Source of the DNA: Planococcus salinus
GTDB lineage: Bacteria; Bacillota; Bacilli; Bacillales_A; Planococcaceae
Direction of reading: 5' to 3'
NCBI RefSeq assembly: GCF_003719725.1
Contig: NZ_RIAX01000001.1
Span: 372,001 to 436,000, forward strand
Length of the DNA: 64,000 bases
Part shown: positions 7,724 through 18,110 of the stretch, piece after piece
Layout: each line of letters starts with the position of its first letter
Position numbering within the stretch: the stretch's first letter is position 1
The notes under the pieces: model-generated
What the model saw: the letters and a program-made list of their open reading frames with translations, nothing else
Told to the model about the DNA's origin: nothing
The model's database searches: none
Position numbers and translations under genes: made by a program

Positions 7724-10435
7724 ATGGCAAAAAGCAGTTTGCACAATAGCCGAACTTCTTTTGAGCTGAATGGTAAAACCTACAATTATTACCGCTTGGC
7801 TGCTTTAGAAGAAGCTGGAATCGCGAAAGTAACACGCCTTCCTTACTCAATCAAAGTACTACTGGAATCCGTATTGCGCCAGCATGACGGATATGTCATT
7901 AAAGACGAGCATGTAGAAGAATTGGCAAAATGGGGTAAGAATGCGAACAAGGAAGCGGAAGTTCCGTTTAAACCTTCACGCGTTATCCTGCAGGATTTCA
8001 CAGGTGTTCCTGTTGTGGTCGATTTGGCCGCACTTCGTTCAGCGATGGCTGAAATGGGCGGAGATCCAAACAAAATCAACCCGGATGTTCCAGTTGACCT
8101 TGTTGTTGACCACTCGGTACAGGTAGACAGCTACGGAACGCCGGAATCTCTGAAAATCAACACCAAACTTGAATTTGAACGAAATGCAGAACGCTACCAG
8201 TTCCTGAACTGGGCTCAGAAAGCTTATGACAACTACCGTGCTGTTCCACCGGAAACCGGTATTGTCCACCAGGTAAACCTGGAGTACCTGGCAAACGTTG
8301 TTCACGCAGTCGAAAACGAAGACGGCACGTTTGAATCGTATCCGGATACACTGGTCGGTACCGATTCCCACACCACCATGATCAATGGTCTTGGTGTTCT
8401 TGGATGGGGCGTCGGCGGCATCGAAGCGGAAGCGGGCATGCTTGGCCAGCCTTCATTCTTCCCGATTCCGGAAGTTATCGGAGTTAAATTGAACAACGCA
8501 TTGCCAAACGGTGCTACGGCTACAGATTTGGCACTTAAAATCACCCAGTTGCTTCGCCAAAAAGGCGTAGTTGGGAAATTCGTTGAATTCTACGGTCCCG
8601 GCGTGACTACGTTGCCGCTTGCTGACCGTTCCACGATTGCCAACATGGCACCGGAATACGGCGCTACTTGCGGTTTCTTCCCGGTAGACGAAGAAGCGTT
8701 GGACTACCTTCGCCTGACTGGCCGTGAAAACGACCATATCGAAGTAGTGAAAGCTTACCTTCAGGCAAATGACATGTTCTTTGATGCGGATAAAGATCCT
8801 GTCTATACCGATACTATCGAACTTGACCTTTCAACAGTTGAACCAAACCTGTCCGGTCCGAAACGTCCACAGGATTTGATCCCGCTGTCTAAAATGAAAG
8901 AAGAGTTCAACAAGGCGGTTACTGCACCGGAAGGCCCTCACGGCTTTGCTCTAGGTGAAGATGAATTCAACAAAACAGCAACCGTAAACTTTAAAGACGG
9001 TTCAACTGCTGAGATGAAAACAGGAGCCATCGGCATTGCAGCCATCACTTCCTGTACCAATACATCAAACCCGTACGTTATGCTCGGCGCTGGTCTTGTA
9101 GCGAAAAAAGCCGTTGAAAAAGGCTTGATGCCACCAGCTTACGTGAAAACGTCATTGGCACCAGGTTCAAAAGTTGTTACAGGCTACCTGGAACAAGCTG
9201 GCTTGCTTGATTACCTTGAGCAAATCCGCTTTAACCTGGTTGGTTACGGCTGTACTACATGTATCGGTAACTCCGGTCCAATGCTTCCTGAAATCGAAGA
9301 TGCGATTTTGGACAGCGACCTATTGGTGACTTCTGTACTTTCCGGTAACCGGAACTTTGAAGGGCGTATCCACCCGCTGGTAAAAGCCAACTACCTGGCT
9401 TCACCGCCGCTTGTTGTAGCGTACGCTTTGGCAGGAACAACCGATATCGACCTTCAAAACGACCCGATCGGCCAGGACCAGGAAGGCAACAATGTCTACT
9501 TGAGCGATATCTGGCCGACTACGGAAGAAGTTAACGAAGTTGTGAAGAGCACGGTAACTCCGGAATTGTTCCGCAAAGAATACGCACGTGTCTTTGATGA
9601 AAACGAAACTTGGAATGCCATTGAAACAAACGATGATTCTCTGTATAACTTTGATGAGAATTCAACGTATATTCAAAACCCGCCGTTCTTCCAGGGTCTT
9701 TCAAAAGAACCGGAAGCCATTCAGACGCTTTCTGATCTGCGTGTGGTTGCGAAATTCGCGGATTCAATCACAACAGACCACATTTCACCGGCAGGAGCCA
9801 TCGGCAAAGATACTCCAGCAGGCAAGTACTTGCGTGAAAACGGCGTAGAACCACGTAACTTCAACTCTTACGGATCTCGCCGTGGTAACCACGAAGTCAT
9901 GATGCGCGGAACGTTCGCCAATATCCGTATCCGTAACCAGGTAGCCCCAGGAACAACTGGCGGTTACACAACTTACTGGCCAACGGGCGATATTATGCCG
10001 ATCTATGACGCAGCAATGAAATATCAGGAGCAGGGCACAGGACTTGTCGTTCTTGCAGGAAAAGATTACGGCATGGGCTCTTCACGCGACTGGGCTGCCA
10101 AAGGAACATTTCTGCTTGGCATCAAAACAGTCATCGCTGAAAGCTATGAGCGGATCCACCGTTCGAACCTGGTGATGATGGGCGTTCTTCCGCTCCAGTT
10201 CGTAAACGGACAAAATGCTGATTCACTCGGTCTTACAGGCCGCGAAACCATCAACGTCAACTTGACAGACGACGTGAAGCCACGCGATCTTCTGAAAGTG
10301 ACAGCGACTGCTGAAGACGGCACAGTAACAGAATTCGACGCTTTGGTGCGTTTCGATTCTGAAGTTGAAGTTGATTACTACCGCCACGGTGGTATCCTTC
10401 AAATGGTACTGCGCAGAAAAATGGTAGAAGCGTAA
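7724..10435 (+). CDS. acnA: Aconitate hydratase
   Basis: A 903-residue monomeric aconitase of the AcnA/IRP1 type (citB in Bacillus) that interconverts citrate and isocitrate in the TCA cycle. The [4Fe-4S] ligands are C444 ([10 protein letters not shown]) and C510/C513 ([11 protein letters not shown]). The substrate signatures [21 protein letters not shown] and, in the swivel domain, [12 protein letters not shown] are intact. Start ATG behind AAAGGAGG. Codon use is the most uniform in the window, as expected for a highly expressed gene. In Bacillus the apo-protein also binds RNA; that is family knowledge only. Confidence 0.98.
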   Translation: MAKSSLHNSRTSFELNGKTYNYYRLAALEEAGIAKVTRLPYSIKVLLESVLRQHDGYVIKDEHVEELAKWGKNANKEAEVPFKPSRVILQDFTGVPVVVDLAALRSAMAEMGGDPNKINPDVPVDLVVDHSVQVDSYGTPESLKINTKLEFERNAERYQFLNWAQKAYDNYRAVPPETGIVHQVNLEYLANVVHAVENEDGTFESYPDTLVGTDSHTTMINGLGVLGWGVGGIEAEAGMLGQPSFFPIPEVIGVKLNNALPNGATATDLALKITQLLRQKGVVGKFVEFYGPGVTTLPLADRSTIANMAPEYGATCGFFPVDEEALDYLRLTGRENDHIEVVKAYLQANDMFFDADKDPVYTDTIELDLSTVEPNLSGPKRPQDLIPLSKMKEEFNKAVTAPEGPHGFALGEDEFNKTATVNFKDGSTAEMKTGAIGIAAITSCTNTSNPYVMLGAGLVAKKAVEKGLMPPAYVKTSLAPGSKVVTGYLEQAGLLDYLEQIRFNLVGYGCTTCIGNSGPMLPEIEDAILDSDLLVTSVLSGNRNFEGRIHPLVKANYLASPPLVVAYALAGTTDIDLQNDPIGQDQEGNNVYLSDIWPTTEEVNEVVKSTVTPELFRKEYARVFDENETWNAIETNDDSLYNFDENSTYIQNPPFFQGLSKEPEAIQTLSDLRVVAKFADSITTDHISPAGAIGKDTPAGKYLRENGVEPRNFNSYGSRRGNHEVMMRGTFANIRIRNQVAPGTTGGYTTYWPTGDIMPIYDAAMKYQEQGTGLVVLAGKDYGMGSSRDWAAKGTFLLGIKTVIAESYERIHRSNLVMMGVLPLQFVNGQNADSLGLTGRETINVNLTDDVKPRDLLKVTATAEDGTVTEFDALVRFDSEVEVDYYRHGGILQMVLRRKMVEA

Positions 10436-10446
10436 GATGCAAACCG

Positions 10447-10475
10447 AAAAAGGCTGCCCCCGGGCAGCCTTTTTC
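10447..10475 (+). terminator. Terminator after aconitase
   Basis: A GC-rich stem AAGGCTGCCC / GGGCAGCCTT with A-run and T-run flanks, 12 nt after the stop codon. Confidence 0.85.
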
Positions 10476-10587
10476 TCTGTTTAATCTGAAATTCACTGCA
10501 CCGGATGCCGTAAATCAGAATCCGGAAGCCTATACTTACATAAGACCCGTGAAGTTTTGTATACTTACCAATAGAGGTGAAAAGGAC

Positions 10588-11025
10588 ATGCACATAAGCG
10601 AAAAAGAAATTGAGATCCGCTATGCGGAAACAGACCAAATGGGTTTGGTGTATCATGCCAACTACTTGATTTGGCTGGAAATCGGAAGAACGAAACTGAT
10701 CGAAGATATCGGATTTACTTACGCCGGGATGGAAGAACAAGGGTTTATTTCCCCTGTCACGGATGTGTCGATTCAATACAAAGCCGCTCTCCGCTACGGC
10801 CAAAAAGCGAAAGTCCGGACCTGGGTGGAAGACCACGGCCGGTTGCGTACGACCTACGGCTATGAAGTGGTTCATGAAGACGGCACCATTGCCGCAAAAG
10901 CGACTTCCGAACACGTGGTGGTCAAAAAAGACACATTCCGACCGGTGCCGTTGAAAAAAGTCAATCCGGCGTGGAATGAGAAGTATGAAGAAATCAAGAA
11001 GGTCACCGATGGCGTTCGGAATTAA
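10588..11025 (+). CDS. Acyl-CoA thioesterase, 4HBT hotdog fold (YneP-like)
   Basis: A 145-residue thioesterase. The 4-hydroxybenzoyl-CoA thioesterase signature is clear: RYAETDQMGLVYHANYLIWLEIGR, with the catalytic Asp in that motif. Orthologue of B. subtilis YneP by position, downstream of aconitase. ATG at 10588 follows AGAGGTGAAAAGG. The natural substrate cannot be told. It overlaps the next gene by 17 nt, so the two are likely translated together. A CTTACATAAG dyad lies 44 nt upstream. Confidence 0.87.
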   Translation: MHISEKEIEIRYAETDQMGLVYHANYLIWLEIGRTKLIEDIGFTYAGMEEQGFISPVTDVSIQYKAALRYGQKAKVRTWVEDHGRLRTTYGYEVVHEDGTIAAKATSEHVVVKKDTFRPVPLKKVNPAWNEKYEEIKKVTDGVRN

Positions 11026-11308
11026 GCGGGATGAACTGCAGCGTTGGAAAGCGGCTGTCGATAACGGCGAAATCGCTTTTTTGACGCATTACTGGACGGA
11101 TGAACGGTTTCCCGGCTGCAAAACCGTCACCAAAGTCGGCTGCAGGGATTTGGACAAACTGGCCGGCTGGGGAAAGCAATATGGATTAAAAGCCGAATGG
11201 ATGGATTTGCGCGGTGACTATCCGCATTTCGACTTGTTCGGGGAACACCAGGAACGCATCATGGCGGCCGAAGGCATGGCCCATCAACTGAAAAACTTTC
11301 GTCGGTAA
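11009..11308 (+). CDS. YneQ-like hypothetical protein
   Basis: A 99-residue soluble protein starting MAFGIKRDELQRWKAAVDNGEIAFLTHYW, with DERFPGCKTVTKVGC and LRGDYPHFDLFGEHQ. It corresponds in position and size to YneQ of B. subtilis. The ATG at 11009 overlaps the thioesterase 3' end. No known motif; two Cys and several His/Asp could bind metal, but that is speculation. Function unknown. Confidence 0.75.
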   Translation: MAFGIKRDELQRWKAAVDNGEIAFLTHYWTDERFPGCKTVTKVGCRDLDKLAGWGKQYGLKAEWMDLRGDYPHFDLFGEHQERIMAAEGMAHQLKNFRR

Positions 11309-11436
11309 AACGCTGTTTTCCGTTCCGGCGGACGCTTTCCGCAGATGAAGCACTGAACCTCCTCGCGGCTGGAAAGAACGGTGCTCCTGCATTTTTGCGC
11401 AATCGAAGGCGTAACAGCAGAAACGATTCCAAATCA

Positions 11437-11478
11437 AAAACAAGTGGAGAAAAATGTTTATTTTTCTCCACTTGTTTT
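11437..11478. terminator. Bidirectional terminator yneQ / yneR region
   Basis: An 18-bp perfect stem (AACAAGTGGAGAAAAA and complement) with a 6-nt loop, between convergent genes. Confidence 0.85.
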
Positions 11479-11506
11479 ATTTTAAAACTTATGGGACAAC
11501 CGTTTT

Positions 11507-11802
11507 TTATTCGTATGAGTACGCCAGTTCCTGCAACTCATCGTTTACGGTGACGTACAGGTCATGCTGATCAAAATACCACAAATCTTTTTCCTCGATA
11601 AAATACAGCACCTTGTCGTGCGTCGTTTCAGCGGCAGCTTCGACCGGCTCACTTTGGCTACACCCAGCGAAAAGCCCGGCTGAAGGTTGCCTGAACCGCC
11701 ATATCGGACGTAAAAACGAATGCTGTCGCCTTTAGACACTTCCATTTCCTGCTGAAACCATTTGATCGCGTCATCGCTGATTTTGATTTCCATTCCATGC
11801 AC
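11507..11802 (-). pseudogene. HesB/IscA-like (YneR-type) gene, frameshifted
   Basis: The reading frame begins MHGMEIKISDDAIKWFQQEM ... GDSIRFYVRYGGSGN ... GFSLGVAK, typical of the YneR branch of the HesB/A-type carrier fold. It then loses homology-like character. In the next frame the expected C-terminus appears at once: SEPVEAAAETTHDKVLYFI, then EEKDLWYFDQHDLYVTVNDE and a stop at 11507. Adding one base to the T-run at 11653-11655 restores a single frame of about 97 residues. Either a recent frameshift or a homopolymer sequencing error. Lies between yneQ-like and plsY, as in Bacillus. Confidence 0.8.
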
Positions 11803-11816
11803 GTCCTTTCATCGGT

Positions 11817-12407
11817 TCACCATTTGATTTTGGGTTCAGTGCCGGCTCTGATGCGCGCAATATTGGCCCGGTGGCGGTAGATGATAAAAGAAGCCAATAC
11901 CACGATGACGGCCAAAAACAGATAGTCGCCTGTATTGATCGCATAGATGGTCGTGTAAATGATGGCCACCACTGCCAGAATGATGGAAGACAGGGAAACC
12001 ATCTTGGTGATTTTCAAGGTGATCAGAAGAGCTGCCACGGCGACGAGAAAAAGCGGCCACTGATAGCCGAGCAGGATGCCGCCTGAAGTAGCGACCGCCT
12101 TGCCTCCTTTAAACCGGGCAAACACCGGAAACATATGGCCGATGACCGCGATGACACCAAGCAGTAACGGGTGGATATTCGTATCGATAAAGACCGGAAG
12201 CAGCGTCGCGGCCGTCCCTTTCAGGATATCCAATACCGTGACCACGATTCCGGCTTTGGCACCGAGTGTCCGGAATGTATTGGTGGCACCCAGATTTCCG
12301 CTGCCTTTTGTCCGGATATCCGTTTTGTAAAAAATTTTTCCGATCCACAACGCGGACGGGATGGAACCAAGCAAATAAGCTATAATGACCGCAACCAGTA
12401 TATCCAT
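11817..12407 (-). CDS. plsY: Acyl-phosphate:glycerol-3-phosphate acyltransferase PlsY
   Basis: A 196-residue integral membrane enzyme making lysophosphatidic acid from acyl-phosphate and glycerol-3-phosphate, the first committed step of phospholipid synthesis in Gram-positives. Conserved loops are visible: [14 protein letters not shown], the G3P-binding [15 protein letters not shown], and [21 protein letters not shown]. The C-terminus [16 protein letters not shown] is also typical. ATG at 12407 follows AAAGGAG; upstream codons are not needed. Divergent from the CoA-binding protein gene. Confidence 0.96.
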   Translation of the reverse strand: MDILVAVIIAYLLGSIPSALWIGKIFYKTDIRTKGSGNLGATNTFRTLGAKAGIVVTVLDILKGTAATLLPVFIDTNIHPLLLGVIAVIGHMFPVFARFKGGKAVATSGGILLGYQWPLFLVAVAALLITLKITKMVSLSSIILAVVAIIYTTIYAINTGDYLFLAVIVVLASFIIYRHRANIARIRAGTEPKIKW

Positions 12408-12541
12408 GATGAACTCCTTTGAAACGCATATATTTATCCGATAACACTCCGCCAAGGGAGGAAAAGCCCTATGGAACAAAGTTTCTCTGTATGCTTCAGT
12501 TTACCATGAAGGACAATCCGGAGACAATAGATGCAGGATTT

Positions 12542-12571
12542 TTCAACATCCGGCGCGAAATCGTGTATGAT
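12542..12571 (+). promoter_or_regulatory. Putative promoter for CoA-binding protein gene
   Basis: TTCAAC (12542-12547), 18-bp spacer, TATGAT (12566-12571), 26 nt before the start codon. Confidence 0.5.
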
Positions 12572-12597
12572 AGTATAAAAAGGACAGGTGATACTCA

Positions 12598-13005
12598 ATG
12601 GACAATCCAACACGCGAACAAATCAAGACCATTCTGGACGAAGCGAAAACAATCGCTGTGATCGGCTTGAGCCCGAATCCGAACCGCACTTCCTACATGG
12701 TATCGGAAGCGATGCAAAAAGCCGGCTACCGCATCATCCCGGTCAATCCGATGGCAGATGAAGTATTAGGGGAAACAAGCTATGCTTCCCTGACCGATAT
12801 ACCGGAACCCGTGGACATTGTCAACGTCTTCAGACGCAGCGAGTTTCTCCCTGAAATAGCAGAGGAGTTCAAAAAAATCAACGCGCCTGTTTTTTGGACA
12901 CAATTGAATGTAGTGGATGAAAACGTCTTTACTGAATTGACCGAGGCTGGATACACAGTGATCATGGATCGCTGCATCAAAGTCGAACATGCTATATTGA
13001 AATAA
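12598..13005 (+). CDS. CoA-binding (YneT-like) protein
   Basis: A 135-residue Rossmann-fold protein of the CoA-binding family: KTIAVIGLSPNPNRTSYMVSEAM, then GYRIIPVNPMADEVLGETSYASL, DIVNVFRRSEFLPEIAEE and VFWTQLNVVDENV. The family resembles the CoA-binding domain of succinyl-CoA synthetase without the catalytic domains; the physiological role is unclear. Position before parE matches YneT. ATG behind AGGTG; terminator follows. Confidence 0.87.
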   Translation: MDNPTREQIKTILDEAKTIAVIGLSPNPNRTSYMVSEAMQKAGYRIIPVNPMADEVLGETSYASLTDIPEPVDIVNVFRRSEFLPEIAEEFKKINAPVFWTQLNVVDENVFTELTEAGYTVIMDRCIKVEHAILK

Positions 13006-13016
13006 GGGAATTCATG

Positions 13017-13042
13017 AAAAAGGGCGCCCAGCGCTCTTTTTC
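13017..13042 (+). terminator. Terminator before parE
   Basis: A short stem GGGCGC / GCGCTC with one G-T pair, A-run before and T-run after. Confidence 0.65.
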
Positions 13043-13102
13043 TATGGGATGGGACCGGGCACTGCAAGCAGGATATCTGCCTATTGACACGGCAGCCCGG
13101 AA

Positions 13103-13131
13103 TTGACAGAACGTCCATAAATGGATACGAT
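13103..13131 (+). promoter_or_regulatory. parEC promoter
   Basis: TTGACA (13103-13108), 17-bp spacer, TACGAT (13126-13131). A second TTGACA lies at 13084. The promoter overlaps the upstream in-frame ATG at 13121, so translation must begin later, at 13172. Confidence 0.75.
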
Positions 13132-13171
13132 GAGTAAAAGATACGAACAGATGTTTGATGGAGGGAACTTA

Positions 13172-15142
13172 ATGGCTAAAATGCAAAACACGGCATACAA
13201 CGAAGAAGCGATTCAAGTACTCGAAGGTTTAGATGCCGTCCGAAAACGCCCGGGTATGTATATCGGTTCCACCGATACGAGAGGCCTGCACCATTTGGTC
13301 TACGAAATTGTGGACAACTCAGTCGACGAGGCGCTGGCGGGCTACGGAAAAGAAATCCGTGTAACGATCAATGAAGACAACAGCGTCAGTGTCCGGGATT
13401 TTGGACGCGGGATGCCGACGGGCATGCACCGAAGCGGCAAACCGACGCCGGAAGTCATCCTGACAGTGCTCCATGCCGGCGGGAAGTTCGGGCAGGGCGG
13501 CTACAAGACCAGCGGCGGTTTGCACGGTGTCGGCGCTTCAGTGGTCAATGCGCTGTCTTCATTTTTGGAAGTGACGATTTACCGGGATGGCCGGAAATAT
13601 CGCCAGCGGTTTGAAAACGGCGGCAAACCGGCTACCACGCTGGAAGAAGTCGGACCGACAAAAGAAACGGGAACAATGATTCACTTTTTACCGGATGAAG
13701 CAATTTTCTCAACAACGAATTACAATTACGAAACGCTCAGCGAACGTCTTCGGGAATCGGCTTTCCTGTTAAAAGGCATGAAAATCGAGCTGGTCGACAA
13801 TCGCAGCGGCCAGCACGATACGTTCTTTTTCGAAACCGGAATTGAAGCCTTTGTGGCCTATTTAAACGAGGAAAAGGATGTGCTGCATCCTGTCGCTTAT
13901 ATTGAGGGGCAACAGGACGACCTGGAAGTGGAGTTTTCATTTCAGTTCAACGACGGCTATTCCGAAACGATTCTGTCGTTTGTCAACAATGTGCGGACGC
14001 GAGACGGCGGGACGCATGAAACCGGCGCAAAAGCGGCCATGACACGCGTCTTCAATGACTATGCCCGGAAAATCAATTTACTGAAAGACAAAGACAAGAA
14101 CCTCGAAGGATCGGACATCCGTGAAGGGGTGGCCGCCATTATTTCCGTGCGCATTCCAGAAGCGCTGCTGCAGTTTGAAGGACAGACGAAAAGCAAACTG
14201 GGAACAAGCGAAGCAAGAAGTGTGGTGGACGCCGTGGTGTCACAGAAACTGATGTATTTTCTCGAAGAAAATGCCGACCTCAGCGCTTCATTGGTACGAA
14301 AAGCGATCCGTGCATCCCAGGCCCGGCTGGCAGCCCGGAAAGCGCGGGAAGATGCCCGTAACGGCAAAAAGCGGAAAAAATCGGATGCCCTGCTATCCGG
14401 CAAGCTGACACCCGCCCAGTCCCGCAACGCCAAGAAAAACGAATTGTACCTGGTCGAAGGGGACTCGGCCGGCGGATCGGCCAAACAAGGCCGCGACCGG
14501 ACGTTCCAGGCAATATTGCCGCTGCGCGGAAAAGTGGTCAATACGGAAAAGGCAAAACTGGAAGACATCATGAAAAACGAAGAAATCTCCACGATCATCC
14601 ATGCCATTGGCGGAGGTGTGGCTTCGGAGTTTTCGATTGACGACATCGCCTACAACAAAGTCATTATCATGACGGATGCCGATACGGACGGCGCGCATAT
14701 CCAGGTATTGCTGCTGACGTTCTTTTACCGTTACATGAAGCCGCTCATTGAAGCCGGCAAAGTGTTCATCGCACTGCCGCCGCTCTACAAAGTGTCAAAA
14801 GGCAGCGGCAAGAAAGAAGTGGTCGATTATGCCTGGACCGAAGCGGATCTCGAAGCATCGACGAAAAAGATCGGCAAAGGCTATATGCTGCAGCGCTACA
14901 AAGGTCTTGGGGAGATGAACGCGGACCAATTATGGGAAACGACGATGAACCCGGAGACGCGGACACTGATTCGCGTGACCATCGAAGACAGTGCCCGTGC
15001 CGAGCGCGGCATCACGACGCTGATGGGCGACAAAGTCGATCCACGGAGAAAATGGATTGAAAGCCATGTCGATTTCGGCATGGAAGATGATGATAATATT
15101 TTGGAAAATGATTTGATCCACGCTGAGGAGGAACTCGTATGA
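13172..15142 (+). CDS. parE: DNA topoisomerase IV subunit B
   Basis: A 656-residue type IIA topoisomerase ATPase subunit, which with ParC decatenates daughter chromosomes. GHKL ATPase motifs: EIVDNSVDEALAGYG, DFGRGMPTGMH and GGLHGVGASVVNAL. TOPRIM motifs: LVEGDSAGGSAKQGRD and IIMTDADTDGAHI. Its short insertion and the C-terminal YKGLGEMNADQLWETTMNP are as in ParE/GyrB. ATG at 13172 has GGAGGG 6 nt upstream. The stop overlaps the parC start by 4 nt, so the two are translationally coupled. Confidence 0.97.
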   Translation: MAKMQNTAYNEEAIQVLEGLDAVRKRPGMYIGSTDTRGLHHLVYEIVDNSVDEALAGYGKEIRVTINEDNSVSVRDFGRGMPTGMHRSGKPTPEVILTVLHAGGKFGQGGYKTSGGLHGVGASVVNALSSFLEVTIYRDGRKYRQRFENGGKPATTLEEVGPTKETGTMIHFLPDEAIFSTTNYNYETLSERLRESAFLLKGMKIELVDNRSGQHDTFFFETGIEAFVAYLNEEKDVLHPVAYIEGQQDDLEVEFSFQFNDGYSETILSFVNNVRTRDGGTHETGAKAAMTRVFNDYARKINLLKDKDKNLEGSDIREGVAAIISVRIPEALLQFEGQTKSKLGTSEARSVVDAVVSQKLMYFLEENADLSASLVRKAIRASQARLAARKAREDARNGKKRKKSDALLSGKLTPAQSRNAKKNELYLVEGDSAGGSAKQGRDRTFQAILPLRGKVVNTEKAKLEDIMKNEEISTIIHAIGGGVASEFSIDDIAYNKVIIMTDADTDGAHIQVLLLTFFYRYMKPLIEAGKVFIALPPLYKVSKGSGKKEVVDYAWTEADLEASTKKIGKGYMLQRYKGLGEMNADQLWETTMNPETRTLIRVTIEDSARAERGITTLMGDKVDPRRKWIESHVDFGMEDDDNILENDLIHAEEELV

Positions 15143-17565
15143 CACAAACCGAACGTTATCAGGATCTGCCTTTGGAGGAAGTCATCGGCGATCGGTTTGG
15201 ACGCTACAGTAAATACATCATCCAGGACCGTGCGCTGCCGGATGCCCGGGACGGCCTGAAGCCTGTGCAGCGGCGTATTTTATATGCCATGCACAAAGAA
15301 GGCAACACCAACGACAAAGGGTTCCGGAAATCGGCCAAAACGGTCGGGAACGTTATCGGGAATTACCATCCCCACGGCGACAGTTCGGTCTATGAAGCGA
15401 TGGTCCGTTTGAGCCAGGACTGGAAAATCCGTCACATGCTGATTGAAATGCACGGCAATAACGGGTCAATGGACGGCGACGCGGCGGCTGCCATGCGGTA
15501 TACGGAAGCCCGGCTGTCGGCGATTTCCTCGGAACTGCTGCGGGACATTGAGAAGCGTACGGTGGAATTCATTCCGAATTTCGATGATACCGACATGGAG
15601 CCGACCGTGCTGCCGGCCCGGTTCCCGAATCTGCTGGTGAACGGCTCCACCGGAATATCAGCAGGTTACGCCACTGACATTCCGCCGCATGCCCTGCACG
15701 AAGTGCTCGATGCGGTGTTGATGCGCATGGACAATCCGCAGGCCACCGTGGAGCAATTGATGACGGTCATCAAAGGGCCGGATTTCCCGACTGGCGGCAT
15801 TATCCAAGGTGTGGATGGCATCCGCAAGGCATATGAAACGGGCAAAGGGAAAATCATTGTCCGTTCCAAGGCGGATATCGAGCCGATCAAAGGCGGCAAA
15901 GAACAAATCGTCATCACGGAAATCCCTTTTGAAGTCAACAAAGCGAACATGATCAAGAAAATCGATGATTACCGCTTTGACCGGAAACTCGAAGGGATTG
16001 CGGACGTACGCGACGAAACGGACAGAACCGGCTTGCGCATCGTCATCGAGCTGAAAAAAGACGTCCAGGCGACAGGTATTTTGAATTACCTGTACAAGAA
16101 CACGGACTTGCAGGTCAGCTACAACTTCAATATGGTGGCCATCCACAAACGCCGGCCGACGATGATGACACTGCCGACTTTGCTCGATGCCTACATCGAG
16201 CACCAGAAGGAGATTGTGACCAAACGGTCGGAGTATGATCTGCAAAAAGCCAACGACCGGATGCACATTGTCGAAGGCCTGATCAAAGCGTTGTCGATTT
16301 TGGACAAAGTGATCAAGACGATCCGTGCTTCCAAAGACAAGCGGGACGCCAAAAACAATTTGCGCGAGTCGTTTGATTTTTCGGAAGCGCAGGCAGAAGC
16401 CATTGTGTCCCTGCAATTGTACCGGCTGACCAATACCGACATCACTGATCTTCAAAAAGAGGAAAGTGATTTGCGGAAACTGATCGACGAATTGACCGGC
16501 ATTTTGACAAGTCCCGCCAAATTGAAAAAAGTCATCAAAAAAGAGCTGGCGGGCATCCGAAAGCAATTCGCGGAACCGCGCCGCTCAATTATTGAAGACA
16601 AAATCGAAGAAATTACCATTACCCGTGAAGTGATGATTCCAAGCGAGGAAGTCGTGGTGTCTGTCACCAAAGAAGGCTATGTAAAACGGACAAGCATCCG
16701 CTCCCATGCCGCTTCCAACGGCCAGGACTTTGCGATGAAAGAAAGCGATTATCTGCTGTTTGAAGGGAATCTGAATACGCAGCACACCATCCTGATCTTT
16801 ACGACCGGCGGCAATTTCGTCTACCAGCCGATCAATGAACTGCCGGATATCCGCTGGAAAGACCTGGGCCAGCATTTGTCGAGCATCGTACCGCTCGATG
16901 CGAACGAATCGATCCTGGCGGTGTACCCGGTGGAAGACTTCGACCAGGATGCAACGGTGCTGACCGTATCGAAGCTGGGACAAGTCAAACGGTCGGCGCT
17001 GAAAGATTATCATGTGCAGCGTTATTCACGGGCCATCAAGACGATGAACCTGAAAAAAGGCGATTCGATGATTTTTGCAGGACTGATGACAACACAGAAC
17101 GAATTGTTCATCGGCACACACAATGCCTATGGTGTCCGGTTCCCGGTGGAAGAAATCCCGGTAACGGGGCTGCGGACAGCCGGCGTCAAAGGAGTCAATC
17201 TGAAAGACGATGATTACGCCGTATCCGCCGTTATGATCGATTCGGAAGAAAAACAGGATTTGGTGGTGGTAACGCACCGCGGAGCTGCCAAGAAAATGAA
17301 ACTGCAGGAATTTGAAACCGGCAGCCGCGCCAAACGAGGCGTGGTGATGCTGCGGGAATTGAAATCCAATCCTCACCGTGTTGTTGGGGTGATCGGAGCC
17401 GGCGGGGGGGAAGAGATCCTTTTGGAAACCGCCAAAGGCGTCCGCTCCCCGTTGCCGGTCAGCAACTTAAAAACGGTTGACCGCTATTCCAACGGCTCAT
17501 TCATCCTTGATGAAGCAACGGATGGCAAAGTGGTTGCGGTGTACCGGGTGGAGAAAAAAGAATAA
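15139..17565 (+). CDS. parC: DNA topoisomerase IV subunit A
   Basis: An 808-residue DNA breakage-reunion subunit. The catalytic Tyr lies in AAAMRYTEARLS. The quinolone-determining region HPHGDSSVYEAMVRL carries the Ser and Glu found in susceptible enzymes. A coiled-coil tower follows, and a C-terminal beta-pinwheel of repeated blades contains elements such as VSKLGQVKRSALKDY and VTHRGAAKKMKL. It lacks the GyrA box as far as I can see, supporting ParC over GyrA. ATG overlaps the parE stop. Terminator directly downstream. Confidence 0.97.
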   Translation: MTQTERYQDLPLEEVIGDRFGRYSKYIIQDRALPDARDGLKPVQRRILYAMHKEGNTNDKGFRKSAKTVGNVIGNYHPHGDSSVYEAMVRLSQDWKIRHMLIEMHGNNGSMDGDAAAAMRYTEARLSAISSELLRDIEKRTVEFIPNFDDTDMEPTVLPARFPNLLVNGSTGISAGYATDIPPHALHEVLDAVLMRMDNPQATVEQLMTVIKGPDFPTGGIIQGVDGIRKAYETGKGKIIVRSKADIEPIKGGKEQIVITEIPFEVNKANMIKKIDDYRFDRKLEGIADVRDETDRTGLRIVIELKKDVQATGILNYLYKNTDLQVSYNFNMVAIHKRRPTMMTLPTLLDAYIEHQKEIVTKRSEYDLQKANDRMHIVEGLIKALSILDKVIKTIRASKDKRDAKNNLRESFDFSEAQAEAIVSLQLYRLTNTDITDLQKEESDLRKLIDELTGILTSPAKLKKVIKKELAGIRKQFAEPRRSIIEDKIEEITITREVMIPSEEVVVSVTKEGYVKRTSIRSHAASNGQDFAMKESDYLLFEGNLNTQHTILIFTTGGNFVYQPINELPDIRWKDLGQHLSSIVPLDANESILAVYPVEDFDQDATVLTVSKLGQVKRSALKDYHVQRYSRAIKTMNLKKGDSMIFAGLMTTQNELFIGTHNAYGVRFPVEEIPVTGLRTAGVKGVNLKDDDYAVSAVMIDSEEKQDLVVVTHRGAAKKMKLQEFETGSRAKRGVVMLRELKSNPHRVVGVIGAGGGEEILLETAKGVRSPLPVSNLKTVDRYSNGSFILDEATDGKVVAVYRVEKKE

Positions 17566-17572
17566 CAAATGG

Positions 17573-17603
17573 AGCACTTCCTGATTTCGGGAAGTGCTTT
17601 TTT
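17573..17603 (+). terminator. Terminator after parC
   Basis: A stem AGCACTTCC / GGAAGTGCT with a T-run, 8 nt after the stop codon. Confidence 0.85.
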
Positions 17604-17705
17604 GTGCTTTGATAATGGAAAAAGAACGAATCTGAAGGGCTGCGAAAAGGAAAAAGGTTCCTTCAAGTGAAAACAGGGAAGAAAAGAATCCAAGGGAGGG
17701 ATTTT

Positions 17706-17999
17706 TTGTTCAATAAGTTGAAAACAATCGCTTCACTTTCCATCCTGACCGGTGTTCTTCTTCTGATAGCAAACGCCGATGAAACATTCAATTTGTACAA
17801 GGTTCCTTATATTTTGATCATCGCCGGTTTTGTGTTATTAATCATTTCACTATTGGTTACCAATCACGAAAAACATCTCTTGTGCAGAATCGGCCTTCAT
17901 AGATTCGTGCAAGTGGATCGTGACAGTGAAGTACCTGCATTATTTGTCTATCAATGCGAACGCTGTGGAAAAGAAAAGAAGGCGATGAAATCATTTTGA
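17706..17999 (+). CDS. Small membrane protein with C-terminal Cys/His motif
   Basis: A 97-residue protein starting at TTG 5-6 nt after GGGAGGG. Two hydrophobic helices (about 9-25 and 31-52) are followed by a cytoplasmic tail with LLCRIGLHRFVQVD and YQCERCGKEKK. The C-x5-H plus CxxC spacing looks like a small zinc ribbon. I do not recognise the family. Possibly a membrane-tethered zinc-binding protein. Confidence 0.6.
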   Translation: MFNKLKTIASLSILTGVLLLIANADETFNLYKVPYILIIAGFVLLIISLLVTNHEKHLLCRIGLHRFVQVDRDSEVPALFVYQCERCGKEKKAMKSF

Positions 18000-18110
18000 G
18001 CGGCCATCTTTTCTTTATTCCGAACAGGAATCCAGTGGTCGATTGTCAGCGGGATATACAAAGAAAGTGGAAAGGCATCCAACACCTTCCCGCTTTCTTT
18101 GCTGCAGCAC

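Noticed and set aside
11309-11436. Possible gene between yneQ-like and the terminator
   Set aside because: No start signals; it looks like a fragment of the intergenic repeat family (GGCGGACGCTTTCCGC).
14059-14646. 195-codon minus-strand frame in parE
   Set aside because: Ser/Arg-rich shadow of the ParE reading frame.
15658-16566. 302-codon minus-strand frame
   Set aside because: Fully antisense to parC; composition (His/Phe/Asp-rich) is that of a shadow frame and there is no ribosome site.
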